A stretch of DNA of 64,000 nt from Bacteroides eggerthii (GTDB lineage Bacteria > Bacteroidota > Bacteroidia > Bacteroidales > Bacteroidaceae), in assembly GCF_025146565.1 (NCBI RefSeq), contig NZ_CP102258.1, forward strand, positions 1,520,001-1,584,000, written 5' to 3'. The position numbers were made by a program, and so were the translations under genes. The notes below the pieces were generated by a model, which saw nothing but the letters and a program-made list of their open reading frames with translations, did no database searches and was not told the origin of the DNA. Below, piece by piece: positions 24,957 through 34,125 of the stretch (the first letter of the stretch is position 1; each line of letters opens with the position of its first letter).

Positions 24957-26726
24957 TTAATTGTTGTTCAAAGTGCCGTTACTGCTGTCGATGAATGTCT
25001 GCCAGATGGGCCAGTATTGGTTTTCATCAGGATTCTTTTGATAAAGTACATCAATCAAGGCGTCGGGTAACTTTTCTGTATTAATCCATGTGGTGCTTTC
25101 ATAATCGGCCGGAGCATTCTCTGTTTCTCCATGATTTAATCCGTAGAAAAGCAAGGTTTCACCATCTTCTGCAGTTTTGTAGTAAAGCTTGTCAGAGAGA
25201 TCATTATAAGGACTTTCACGTCGTGCCAGTTTTTTCATCTTATCTTTGGCTTCATCCAATTTCGTTTTTAATAAGTTCCAACGAATAAGGTCGGCTTTTC
25301 TTAAGGATTCACCGGCAAATTCAAATGCACGTTGTTCGACGATGGCATTGAAGAAGGCATCATGATCGGTAGTTGCCTGATTCATGTATGTTGTCACTTT
25401 AGATGCCGGCAGGGCGCGGTCTAAGATGGGTTTTAGATATTGTGCGGCATTTGCCGGGTTCCCTTCTAATTCATTAATTGCTTCTGCAGCCATTAAGTAG
25501 ACGTCTGCTAAGCGCATATATTGCCAGTTTACACCGTCGTCGTTGGTAGAAGTCACAATGCGGTTCATCCACTCATAACGTAATTTTCCAAAACACCAGC
25601 TTTTTAAACTGCGTAATTCCTGCTTTGCTTTTCCGTTTACTAAATCTTTGCCCCATTCATAGGGTACGCAAGTGATGTCACGACGTACATCCTGTATATC
25701 GTAATCGTAGAATAGGTAAGGCAATGGGCCATTAATTCCGCCTTGAGCCTGTGCGGTGTATTGGTCGGCAACATTATGTTTTACTCCAAATGTATATAGT
25801 ACGCGGCCGCGTCCACTTGCAAATGGGATTTCCCAAAGGGATTCACCACCGGCTGTAGTGTTGTCTTGGCATAATTTGGTGAAATTTTCTTTGAATGAGC
25901 CTAATTCACAACCACTGTTCTTTATAACGTCTTCACATTCGTTCTTTGCAATAGTATACATTTTGTCAACACTCAATTCGGGGTTTGTGCTTCTGCGTAC
26001 TCCGTCTGTGCGCTGGCTGTAACCGGCAGCGTAGAGGGCTATGCGTGCACGAAGTCCCTTCACAAAAGCTTTATTGACACGTTCTGTGCTTTGGGTTACT
26101 TTGGACTCATTGGGCCAAGGAACCATATTTGCTGCTTTCTCTAAATCACTTAAAAGTCGGATATAGATTTCGTCTCTGTCGGTTCTTGGAAGGTAAACGG
26201 TTTCGGAAGTGTTGGGCTCAAAGCGTGCGGGAACATCTCCCCAGCCTTTAATCAAATCCAAATAGAGCACTGCTCTCAATGTCATTGCTTCACCCAGAAG
26301 TTGGGCGAAATCAGCATCTTTAAGATCTGAGTAGGTTTCCAGTCCACGAATACATAAGTTGGCGCGCTCAATACCTTCATAGAACTTAGCCCAAGCATTA
26401 TTTGCCGTATTCATTTGAGTGTTGGAGGGACGTGCAGCATATGTGCATAGTTCGTATTTGCCATCATCCGCCACTTTTGAAGCATCCATGTTGTTTATCC
26501 ATTCAATATCGGAATTCTGTCCATAGTAAGGAAGAAAACGACCGCGATAGGAGTTGGTTTCGCCAAAAGACTGGTGTATGCCCATCACTGCGGCTTCAGC
26601 CAGTTCTTTTACTGAAAACAAGTTGGGCTCTTCCATTGCAGACTGCGCCGGAGCATCCAAATCACAAGAGGTTACTATACCTGTCAATGATAGGGATAAA
26701 AGTGATATGTATATAAATCTTTTCAT
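24957..26726 (-). CDS. SusD-like glycan-binding lipoprotein
   Basis: A 589-residue RagB/SusD family protein. The lipobox Cys is near residue 21 (GIVTSCDLDAPAQ). The N-terminal TPR-like region includes LCIRGLETYSDL and AMTLRAVLYLDLIKGWGDVP, and the C-terminal part has the VEQRAFEFAGESLRKADLIRWN signature split over about residues 465-490. It sits on the outer-membrane surface and acts as the lid of the SusC transporter encoded 25 bp upstream. The likely ligand is pectic oligosaccharide, from context. Confidence 0.95.
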   Translation of the reverse strand: MKRFIYISLLSLSLTGIVTSCDLDAPAQSAMEEPNLFSVKELAEAAVMGIHQSFGETNSYRGRFLPYYGQNSDIEWINNMDASKVADDGKYELCTYAARPSNTQMNTANNAWAKFYEGIERANLCIRGLETYSDLKDADFAQLLGEAMTLRAVLYLDLIKGWGDVPARFEPNTSETVYLPRTDRDEIYIRLLSDLEKAANMVPWPNESKVTQSTERVNKAFVKGLRARIALYAAGYSQRTDGVRRSTNPELSVDKMYTIAKNECEDVIKNSGCELGSFKENFTKLCQDNTTAGGESLWEIPFASGRGRVLYTFGVKHNVADQYTAQAQGGINGPLPYLFYDYDIQDVRRDITCVPYEWGKDLVNGKAKQELRSLKSWCFGKLRYEWMNRIVTSTNDDGVNWQYMRLADVYLMAAEAINELEGNPANAAQYLKPILDRALPASKVTTYMNQATTDHDAFFNAIVEQRAFEFAGESLRKADLIRWNLLKTKLDEAKDKMKKLARRESPYNDLSDKLYYKTAEDGETLLFYGLNHGETENAPADYESTTWINTEKLPDALIDVLYQKNPDENQYWPIWQTFIDSSNGTLNNN

Positions 26727-26751
26727 ATTTATTTTTCTTTTTATTAGTGGT

Positions 26752-29700
26752 TTAGAAGTTCAAATTGACACCTATGACAAACTGACGGCTCTTGGGATAC
26801 GCTGAGTAATCGACACCCGGAGTCAGATTTGTTTTGCGAATAGTTGAGACTTCAGGATCATATCCGGAGTAATTGGTGATGCAGAATAAATTGTAACCGG
26901 TTACATAGAAGCGCAGATTCTGTATCTTTACCTTATTAAGCAAGGCTTTAGGTAGAGTATATCCTAAAGTTAAAGTATTCAGGCGCAGGAATGAAGCATC
27001 TTCTACGGCCCAATCGCTGAATACCATACGTGCAGTATAAGGAGACCACATTGTGGTGTTTGCATTCATTTCTGCTAATTTGGCAGGGTCATTACAGATG
27101 GTACCGTCGGCATTTAAGTTGGTCCAGCGTTTTCCGTCAGCCATGTCTGAAATCATGTTACGATATTGATATTTACCGGTTTGAGTAAATTCAATCTTGT
27201 TGGCATTGTAAACATCGTTACCATAACTCCAGTTGAAGTTAGCGCTTAAGTCGAAACCGTATGCACGTGCATTGATTGTGAAACCACCTGTATGCAATGG
27301 ATTGGCGTCACCAATAATCTCACGGTCGTCAGAGGTTACTTTATTGTCTTCACTGCCGTCAATATTTTGCAGTTTCATCATACCCGGCCGTAATGTACCT
27401 ACAACGGCCGATGCATCGGTCACTCCTTCTTTTAAAATCCATTTCTTGCTTGTTGCATCATAGCCTTCGAAATCGCTGACTTCATAGCGACCGGCAGAAC
27501 GGTAACCATACATTTTGCCCACTGCACCACCTTTGGCGATCCAGAAGTCATAACCGATTTCAGAAGAAGCCCAGTAGGTTTCTGCTCCAAAATCGTTCAT
27601 AATACCGAGATCTTTAATCTTGTTCTTGTTGAAACCAATGTTAGCGCTAAAGCTTAAACCGAAATTCTTTTTGTCGATAGCCGTCCAGTTAAGAGTTGCT
27701 TCAATACCTTTATTTTGAGTTTCTCCCATGTTGCGGTATTGATAGTCATATCCTGTGCCGGAAACAGGAAACTGAATTAACAGGTCTTTGGTGGTATTCA
27801 GATAAGCTTCGATGCTACCATTCAGTTTGCCGCCTAAGACTGTAAAGTCCAAACCGATGTTACGGGTTATGGTCGTTTCCCATTTCAAGTCGGAGTTGGG
27901 CATCGTCTTAGATGCTGCCCAATAATTGCTGAAACCGTTTATCCATGATGTTGCAGATGATACGTAATTTAAGTTCATCTGTCCGGAGGGAATATTGTTG
28001 TTTCCGGCAGTACCATAACTGAAACGAAGTTTTAAATCATCCAGCCAGGATTGAGTACCTTCCATGAAACGCTCGGAAGAAATACGCCATGCAACGGCTG
28101 CTGAAGGGAAATACCCCCATTGGTTACCGGATGCAAACTTGGAAGAACCATCGGCACGAAATGTTGCACTGATCAGGTATTTACTTTGGAAATCATAATT
28201 TATACGACCAAAATATGACAATAATTTATCGTCCGGATTGATGTAGTTGTCAATAGAGAATGGTACCCCCTGTGAAGAGAATTTCCATGCGTCTTTTGCT
28301 GTAAATGATTCTGGAAATCCATGAACTATATCGGTGAGTACTTTGGATTTGGTTATAATCCATTCATGTCCTATCATTGCATTTAAGTGATGGCTGTCTC
28401 CCTTGAATAACTTGGAAAAATCATAGCTGATAGTATTGGTGTTACGGAATTTGTGGCGGCTTGTATTGGCGAATTGAGCGGCAGGCTTACCTTGATTAGC
28501 GTCCGAAGGCACATTTTTAATGTAATAAGTTGTAAGGCCCCAATAGCGTTGGTCGCTGTTGCGATAGTCGTCATAACCAACTTCTGTTTTTATTTTGAAA
28601 TTTTTGAATATTTCCCAGCCGAAGCTGCCTGCTATATTCAGGGTTTTACGCTCTTGCTCGCGGTCATTATCCGAAATAGCGGTTAGCGGGTGATACAGAT
28701 TTCCTAAGTCGTCGTCAGAGCTGCCTGCTGAAGCATCAAGATTTGAGAGTGGAATCGGAGTGTAAATTACAGCATACTTCAAACGCTTATCCGAATCATA
28801 AGTGCTGCTGACATCATTTGCACCACCGCCTTTGATATCGGTATCGGAGTAACGGGCAGAAAAGTCCAATGTTACATTTTTTACAGGTTTGGTATTCAGC
28901 TTCAAACTGAAGTTGTCACGTTTGTAGTTGGAGCCTTCCATAATGGCTTTATCATTCATGTGGCTATAACTGAACGCATATCTTATTTTATCACTACCGC
29001 CATTGATGTTTAAATTGTGGTTGAATGTATGACCGGTGCGACCGAATGTTAAGTCTTGCCAATCATTATGAGGTATATTGTCATACATGTCCATATCTGT
29101 GTAGGCTCCAAAATAGTTCTCATAAGAACTCATATCATCGGATTTGATGAGGCCTGCCAGTTCGTATTGCCACTTGGCATAATCTTTGGGGGATAACACA
29201 TCGAGTGTTTTGGCTATTTTCTTCCAACTGTAATAAGCATTGTAGCTGACGCTTACTTTTCCTTCCTTGCCAGACTTGGTTGTTACAAGAATTACACCGT
29301 TGGCACCACGTGAACCATAAATGGCTGTGGAAGATGCATCTTTCAATACGGTGATATCTTCGATGTCTGATGCCGGAATATCGGAGATGGATTCAACCGG
29401 GAAACCGTCAACAATGAATAATGGAGTGTTGTCTCCTGTGATGGAACCGCCACCACGTACGCGGATTTTCATTTCTGCATCGGGAGAACCCTCTGTAGTC
29501 GTAATCTGCACACCTGCCATTTTACCTGTTAATGCTTCGGTAGCGGAAGCTACGGGTACTGCTGCCAATACTTCCGAATTGACAGTGGCAACAGAACCGG
29601 TCAAGTCCTTACGTTTAACGGCGCCGTATCCGATAACCACAACTTCTTCCAGCGCTTGTGCATCGTCTGCCAAAATTACATCGATAGTTTTTTGTCCTTT

Positions 29701-29976
29701 GACGGCAATTTCTTGTGTAGTCATACCTACGTAAGAAAATATTAAAGTCGAATTGGACGGAACGTTTAGAGAGTAATTACCGTCAATGTCGGTGATTGTA
29801 CCATTGCCGGTATTTCCTTTTTGTACTACGGAGGCTCCGATAACGGTTTCTCCTGCTTTGTCTTTCACTGTACCTTTTACGGTTACGTTTTGCGCTGATA
29901 CGCCAAGCGATATCATGGTTACCAATAAGAATAGTAACATTGTGCGCGTGTTCTTCATTTTAGACATTCTTTGCAT
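26752..29976 (-). CDS. SusC-like TonB-dependent receptor
   Basis: An outer-membrane transporter of 1074 residues. Signal peptide, then a carboxypeptidase-regulatory-like domain (about 28-105; TVKGTVKDKAGETVIGASV), a plug domain with the VVVIGYGAVKRKDLTGSV segment (about 112-129) and LKDASSTAIYGSRGANGVILV, then a beta-barrel ending in QFVIGVNLNF. It moves oligosaccharides to the periplasm using TonB energy. The start at 29976 (MQRMSKMKN) may be long; ATG at 29958 gives a cleaner signal peptide. Its promoter carries the 21-bp direct repeat shared with GH105 and GH28. Confidence 0.96.
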   Translation of the reverse strand: MQRMSKMKNTRTMLLFLLVTMISLGVSAQNVTVKGTVKDKAGETVIGASVVQKGNTGNGTITDIDGNYSLNVPSNSTLIFSYVGMTTQEIAVKGQKTIDVILADDAQALEEVVVIGYGAVKRKDLTGSVATVNSEVLAAVPVASATEALTGKMAGVQITTTEGSPDAEMKIRVRGGGSITGDNTPLFIVDGFPVESISDIPASDIEDITVLKDASSTAIYGSRGANGVILVTTKSGKEGKVSVSYNAYYSWKKIAKTLDVLSPKDYAKWQYELAGLIKSDDMSSYENYFGAYTDMDMYDNIPHNDWQDLTFGRTGHTFNHNLNINGGSDKIRYAFSYSHMNDKAIMEGSNYKRDNFSLKLNTKPVKNVTLDFSARYSDTDIKGGGANDVSSTYDSDKRLKYAVIYTPIPLSNLDASAGSSDDDLGNLYHPLTAISDNDREQERKTLNIAGSFGWEIFKNFKIKTEVGYDDYRNSDQRYWGLTTYYIKNVPSDANQGKPAAQFANTSRHKFRNTNTISYDFSKLFKGDSHHLNAMIGHEWIITKSKVLTDIVHGFPESFTAKDAWKFSSQGVPFSIDNYINPDDKLLSYFGRINYDFQSKYLISATFRADGSSKFASGNQWGYFPSAAVAWRISSERFMEGTQSWLDDLKLRFSYGTAGNNNIPSGQMNLNYVSSATSWINGFSNYWAASKTMPNSDLKWETTITRNIGLDFTVLGGKLNGSIEAYLNTTKDLLIQFPVSGTGYDYQYRNMGETQNKGIEATLNWTAIDKKNFGLSFSANIGFNKNKIKDLGIMNDFGAETYWASSEIGYDFWIAKGGAVGKMYGYRSAGRYEVSDFEGYDATSKKWILKEGVTDASAVVGTLRPGMMKLQNIDGSEDNKVTSDDREIIGDANPLHTGGFTINARAYGFDLSANFNWSYGNDVYNANKIEFTQTGKYQYRNMISDMADGKRWTNLNADGTICNDPAKLAEMNANTTMWSPYTARMVFSDWAVEDASFLRLNTLTLGYTLPKALLNKVKIQNLRFYVTGYNLFCITNYSGYDPEVSTIRKTNLTPGVDYSAYPKSRQFVIGVNLNF

Positions 29977-30041
29977 ATTTATGATTTAAAAAGTGTTTCT
30001 CATTCAGATGAGTTTCTCTACACATTGTTAACTCCTTTTTG

Positions 30042-30106
30042 CAAATGTAAATTGATATGAAAAAGTAGATGTGTAATTTTTGTTTTTAGGTTGGTACTTT
30101 TTGTTA
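30042..30106 (-). promoter_or_regulatory. SusC promoter with 21-bp direct repeat
   Basis: Read leftward: AACAAAAAGTACCA (plus 30093-30106) and AACAAAAATTACAC (30072-30085) are 21 bp apart, followed 22 bp later by the -7 box TACATTTG (30042-30049). The geometry nearly matches the GH105 and GH28 promoters. The rest of the 29977-30330 gap shows nothing else I can name. Confidence 0.65.
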
Positions 30107-30330
30107 TCTGTGTAGCATAAGGGAGTTAAAACCCTTCAGGAGTATGTTGTAAAGCAGAAATGCAGAAAGAAGTTGCCGGTTTGAACGAAGTCTGGAAAAG
30201 AGGGCGGGCAGGTGTGAGATTTATTTGCGGCCAGAGATGTGGATTGATAACAGGAAAGGTCTTGTGGAAAAATTGTTTTTGATGATGTGTATTTTTAAGT
30301 AAGCATGGAGACAGCCCCTTTGTAATGCTG

Positions 30331-30984
30331 TTATTCCATTATTATATCAATGATTTCTTCTGCTTTGTCCACAACGTAATCAGGATGGAACTCCTCTAAT
30401 TCGGTTCGTGGGCGGAATCCCCAAGTCACCCCGCAAGAAGTTACACCGGCGTTGATGGCTGTCTGCATGTCTACTCCGGAGTCGCCGACGTAGAGCACAT
30501 CTCTTTTATCTGTTTTGGCAATGGCAAGAATGTCTTCCACAATGGTGGGATCGGGCTTTACATTGACCCCTTCCCGCTGTCCGAATACTGCAACGAAATG
30601 TATTTTTGGAAAATAGTGTGCTATCAGTTTTTGTGTTGCTGCCTGATATTTGTTGGATGCAACAGCAATCTGTAATCCTTGTGACTGTATTTGTTCCAAT
30701 AGTTCGGGAATACCGGGATAGGGGTGGCTTTTATCTGCATTGTGTGCGTCGTAATAAGGAATGAATTCTTTGCGGACGCGGAGTACATTCTCTTCATTCT
30801 TTGCAGTCTCGGGAAGAGCCCGTTCAAACAGCTTGTTAATACCGTTACCTACCATGAAGTTATAGGCTGATTCTTCGTGTGTAGGGTAGCCAAGTACATT
30901 CAAGGCATGATTGGTGCTTTGTGCCAGATCGGCGATTGTGTTCAACAGTGTACCATCTAAGTCGAATATAACAAGCTTCTTCAT
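30331..30984 (-). CDS. HAD phosphatase (phosphoglycolate phosphatase-like)
   Basis: A 217-residue haloacid dehalogenase hydrolase. FDLDGTLLNT near the N-terminus carries the nucleophile Asp pair, VASNKY holds the motif II Ser, KPDPT holds the Lys, and VGDSGVDMQTAINAG holds the acidic motif IV. Similar proteins are annotated as phosphoglycolate phosphatase or beta-phosphoglucomutase-like; the substrate here is unknown. The start at 30984 (MKKLVIFD) is preferred over 31011 because the HAD motif normally begins within a few residues. It is last in the leftward GH28-DUF4861-GH43 gene run. Confidence 0.85.
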   Translation of the reverse strand: MKKLVIFDLDGTLLNTIADLAQSTNHALNVLGYPTHEESAYNFMVGNGINKLFERALPETAKNEENVLRVRKEFIPYYDAHNADKSHPYPGIPELLEQIQSQGLQIAVASNKYQAATQKLIAHYFPKIHFVAVFGQREGVNVKPDPTIVEDILAIAKTDKRDVLYVGDSGVDMQTAINAGVTSCGVTWGFRPRTELEEFHPDYVVDKAEEIIDIIME

Positions 30985-31069
30985 TACTCTTCTTTTTAAT
31001 TTGAGGTGCAAAGATATAATAATCCACCGGGTTGTATAGAAATTTACGGTGGATTTCTATATGAATCTG

Positions 31070-32746
31070 TTATTTTGTGATTCTGAACCAGTCCACGTCT
31101 GTCCAACCGCCATCGTTGGTTACAATGGCCGGACGGGTACAGAACATCCCCACTTTAGCACCGATCCATTTACCTTCTTTTACCTGAAACGGATTACCTA
31201 ACGACTGGTATTTCTTTCCATCGAGGCTATAACTGAAGTTGCATGTTACTAACAGGTCGTGCCCGCCTTCACTTTGGGAAATCCGCTTTCCGTCAGAGGA
31301 AAATTTGGCACGAAGGTAAATAGTGTTATCTTTTAAATCGGTTGTGCCGTTCACTGTTTCGGGAGTGCCTTTGTCGGCTTTACGACAGGACACTTGGGAC
31401 AAGACCAGGCCTTTGTCCGTATTCTTCAGAATCAGTCCGGCATAGTCAAGGCCCATGACGACCAGACCGGTGCGCTCTCCTTTGTATTTTCCCGTAGGTC
31501 TGAAGGTCAGCTTCATGGTAGCGGTGAAGTTGGCTGCAGGTGTCTTTTGCAATAATAAGTTGGCTACATCCCATAGATTTTTGTACTCTTTGACAACGGG
31601 ATAAGAATAAAGCCGCATTATGCTTTGATCCCCTGCATAGTAAGCCCATTTTTCATTGATATTGGCATGCCATTGCCATTGCGGGGAAAGGGTGTAGCCA
31701 TCAAATTCGTCACTTTCCTGTGGAGTGCAGATAGGGTATGTTTTGCCTACGTCCGGCTTTTTATAAACTGATACCGGTTCACCACAGCCGTCACCGTCTT
31801 TGTCTATGCCGATAACAGGCCAATCGTTTATCCATTTCATAGGTTGCAGATGTACCAATCGCCCGTAAGCGCCTACATCCTGAAAATGAAGAAACCAATC
31901 TTCGCCCGTAGGGGTGTCTACCCATGCTCCTTGGTGAGGACCGTTGACGGGGCTGTTGCCTTGTGCCAATACTTTCTTCCATTCGTAAGGGCCATATATG
32001 TTTTGGGAACGGAGCACAACCTGCCACCCGGTAGGTACGCCGCCTGCAGGATGGAATATATAGTAATAGTCTCCTCTTTTGTAGAGTTTCGGCCCTTCAC
32101 ATGTCTGATGCGCTTCATGTCCGTCGAAGACGATGCGCGACTGTGTGATGGCTTTGGTGGCATCTGTATTCAGTTCGCAAATGGAAATGATGCTTTTCAA
32201 TCCGGCACGACTTCCTGCATAGGCGTGTACCATATATACTTTTCCGTTTTCATCCCAAAAAGGGCAAGTGTCTATAATTCCCTTACCCGGTTTAACGAGT
32301 ACGGGTTCTGTCCATGGGCCTTTCGGATCTTTGGCTTTTACCATGAAGGCGCCCTGGTCGGGATCCCCCCAGAATATGTAGAATTCACCGTTATGATAAC
32401 GGATAGCAGGAGCCCATACGCGGTTACCATGTTCCGGGCGTTCGGGCGTTTCGATAGGAGTCAGGGTATAAGGGATGGCAGCACCGATAATGCTCCAGTT
32501 TACGAGGTCCTTGGAATGTAGAATCTGTAAGCCCGGCAGACAGTTGAAACTGGAGGAGGTCATATAGAAATCATCTCCTACACGACAGGCGTCCGGGTCG
32601 GAATAGTCTGCATAGAGTATCGGATTCTTATATTTACCGTTGCCTTGGTCGGCTACCCATACTTCGGAAACATAATTCTTCTCTTGCGCAGCCAGCGGTG
32701 ATGCAAGCAGCAGGCAAATGCCTAAAAGTGTCTTTCTTGTTTTCAT
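31070..32746 (-). CDS. Glycoside hydrolase family 43
   Basis: A 558-residue secreted enzyme with a signal peptide to about residue 20 (...SPLAAQ). The five-bladed propeller catalytic domain (about 35-330) has the base Asp in ADYSDPDACRVGDDFYM and the acid Glu in HQTCEGPKLYK. A C-terminal beta-sandwich (about 345-555) completes the usual two-domain layout of arabinofuranosidase/xylosidase members. It probably trims arabinose or xylose side chains from pectin. The subfamily cannot be set by eye. It lies 13 bp after the DUF4861 gene. Confidence 0.9.
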   Translation of the reverse strand: MKTRKTLLGICLLLASPLAAQEKNYVSEVWVADQGNGKYKNPILYADYSDPDACRVGDDFYMTSSSFNCLPGLQILHSKDLVNWSIIGAAIPYTLTPIETPERPEHGNRVWAPAIRYHNGEFYIFWGDPDQGAFMVKAKDPKGPWTEPVLVKPGKGIIDTCPFWDENGKVYMVHAYAGSRAGLKSIISICELNTDATKAITQSRIVFDGHEAHQTCEGPKLYKRGDYYYIFHPAGGVPTGWQVVLRSQNIYGPYEWKKVLAQGNSPVNGPHQGAWVDTPTGEDWFLHFQDVGAYGRLVHLQPMKWINDWPVIGIDKDGDGCGEPVSVYKKPDVGKTYPICTPQESDEFDGYTLSPQWQWHANINEKWAYYAGDQSIMRLYSYPVVKEYKNLWDVANLLLQKTPAANFTATMKLTFRPTGKYKGERTGLVVMGLDYAGLILKNTDKGLVLSQVSCRKADKGTPETVNGTTDLKDNTIYLRAKFSSDGKRISQSEGGHDLLVTCNFSYSLDGKKYQSLGNPFQVKEGKWIGAKVGMFCTRPAIVTNDGGWTDVDWFRITK

Positions 32747-32759
32747 GTGGCTTGGTTTT

Positions 32760-33989
32760 TTAGTTTTTAATTTTCACCTGAACCGGATGCTGCAATTCTT
32801 CTTTCCATTTGTGCATGTAGGCAAACCATGCTTCGGGTGTGGGATAACCGAAGGTTTCCTTGCAAGAAGTGAACATTGTATAGTAATGGAATCGGTTGCT
32901 CCCCGGTGCTGAAACTGTATAAAGGAAATTGTCTTTGTCTTTTACTTCCTTGCGGATGTATTTCTGTGGAATATAAGTGGCGATGCCTACTGTTTCCTTT
33001 GCATATTTCACAGTGTCGTTCACAGGCCAGTGTCTTCCCCAACTGCCTATTAAACCTTTATGGTCAGAATCCGAGAGTGTCTCGTTGCCCATGATGTTTT
33101 GTACACCGGTGCAAAAGAGTTCATCTTTCAGCGGTTCGTCAAAGAAAGTCTCTACCAGCAGATCACGATGTCCCGCATAAAGTATATAACGGTTGGTCAT
33201 GTTCAACTCTTTTCCTTGATAGTTCCAACCTTTTACAGCTACGTCAACGATAGTGCGTATAGGTCCATAAGCAAGAATACTTTCAGTGCGGAAGGCTACC
33301 GGTTCTATATGGGTGGCTTTTGTTCCGTCCCAGCCTTTCAAGGCTCCGACACCGCAACTGTTCCCAACCATTAATACATCATCTCCAAACCCGCGTGCAA
33401 GTTGTTCGGCATTGGGATAAAAGCTGCTTTCTTGTATCTCAAGTCCTTTGTTGAATTTACCGTAAGGGTCTATTGTTTGCTTTTGGTTGAAGTAGACGCG
33501 ATAAGCGACTAATTCAGATTCGAACATTGGGCCATGGCCATGTACCATATTGTAGAAATTAGTGGTGCCCGGTACGGTAACCGACTGTATGGGAGTACGC
33601 TTTTGTTTTGGAATATCCCGTATTCTCATTCCGGCAAAGACACGTGCCGGGTAGGTCTTATTTGTTTTGGCAGATGACAAGGTGATTGTTAGCGTACTCG
33701 TTTCGTTGGCAGGAATATTCATGACAAAAGCCAACTCGTCAGCTTGCAAGTCTCCGTTCAGGTCATCCAATTGTGAGGGTATTTCTTCCTCACCGTTCAA
33801 TACGACAGCTGAGCGTACATGGAAACCGGATTGTAAATCTTCAATCTTTAGAACTACCGGAGCATCGATTTTATCTTTTGTCCATGAATTACTTATTTCA
33901 ATTGAGATCGTTTTGAAACTTGTCTGTGGTTGCGCACTAAGAATGGATGTCCACAACAACAGGAAACCGGCTAAAAAGGCTGTTCTCAT
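32760..33989 (-). CDS. DUF4861 secreted protein
   Basis: A 409-residue protein with a signal peptide (to about residue 20, ...TSILSAQ). The body is beta-rich, with QLDDLNGDLQADELAFV near 75, ESELVAYRVYF near 155, and the SWGRHWPVNDTV segment near 315. This pattern fits the DUF4861 family, which often occurs beside uronic-acid polysaccharide genes in Bacteroidetes. No catalytic residues are known to me. Its place between GH28 and GH43 suggests a role in pectin breakdown, by inference only. Confidence 0.8.
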   Translation of the reverse strand: MRTAFLAGFLLLWTSILSAQPQTSFKTISIEISNSWTKDKIDAPVVLKIEDLQSGFHVRSAVVLNGEEEIPSQLDDLNGDLQADELAFVMNIPANETSTLTITLSSAKTNKTYPARVFAGMRIRDIPKQKRTPIQSVTVPGTTNFYNMVHGHGPMFESELVAYRVYFNQKQTIDPYGKFNKGLEIQESSFYPNAEQLARGFGDDVLMVGNSCGVGALKGWDGTKATHIEPVAFRTESILAYGPIRTIVDVAVKGWNYQGKELNMTNRYILYAGHRDLLVETFFDEPLKDELFCTGVQNIMGNETLSDSDHKGLIGSWGRHWPVNDTVKYAKETVGIATYIPQKYIRKEVKDKDNFLYTVSAPGSNRFHYYTMFTSCKETFGYPTPEAWFAYMHKWKEELQHPVQVKIKN

Positions 33990-34034
33990 AACAGAGTGTA
34001 TTTTAATTACAGTTACAAAATTAAACTAAAAGAA

Positions 34035-34069
34035 CAGACAGCTCTCTTTTGGATTAAAAAAGCTGTCTG
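34035..34069 (-). terminator. Hairpin between GH28 and DUF4861 genes
   Basis: CAGACAGCT (34035-34043) pairs perfectly with AGCTGTCTG (34061-34069). On the minus strand TTCTTTTAG follows the stem. It may give partial termination after GH28, lowering expression of the downstream genes. Confidence 0.55.
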
Positions 34070-34125
34070 CTTTGATTTGTTATTTATGCAACTCGCATTG
34101 AACGGTTTGCATTGCTTATCGGAAT

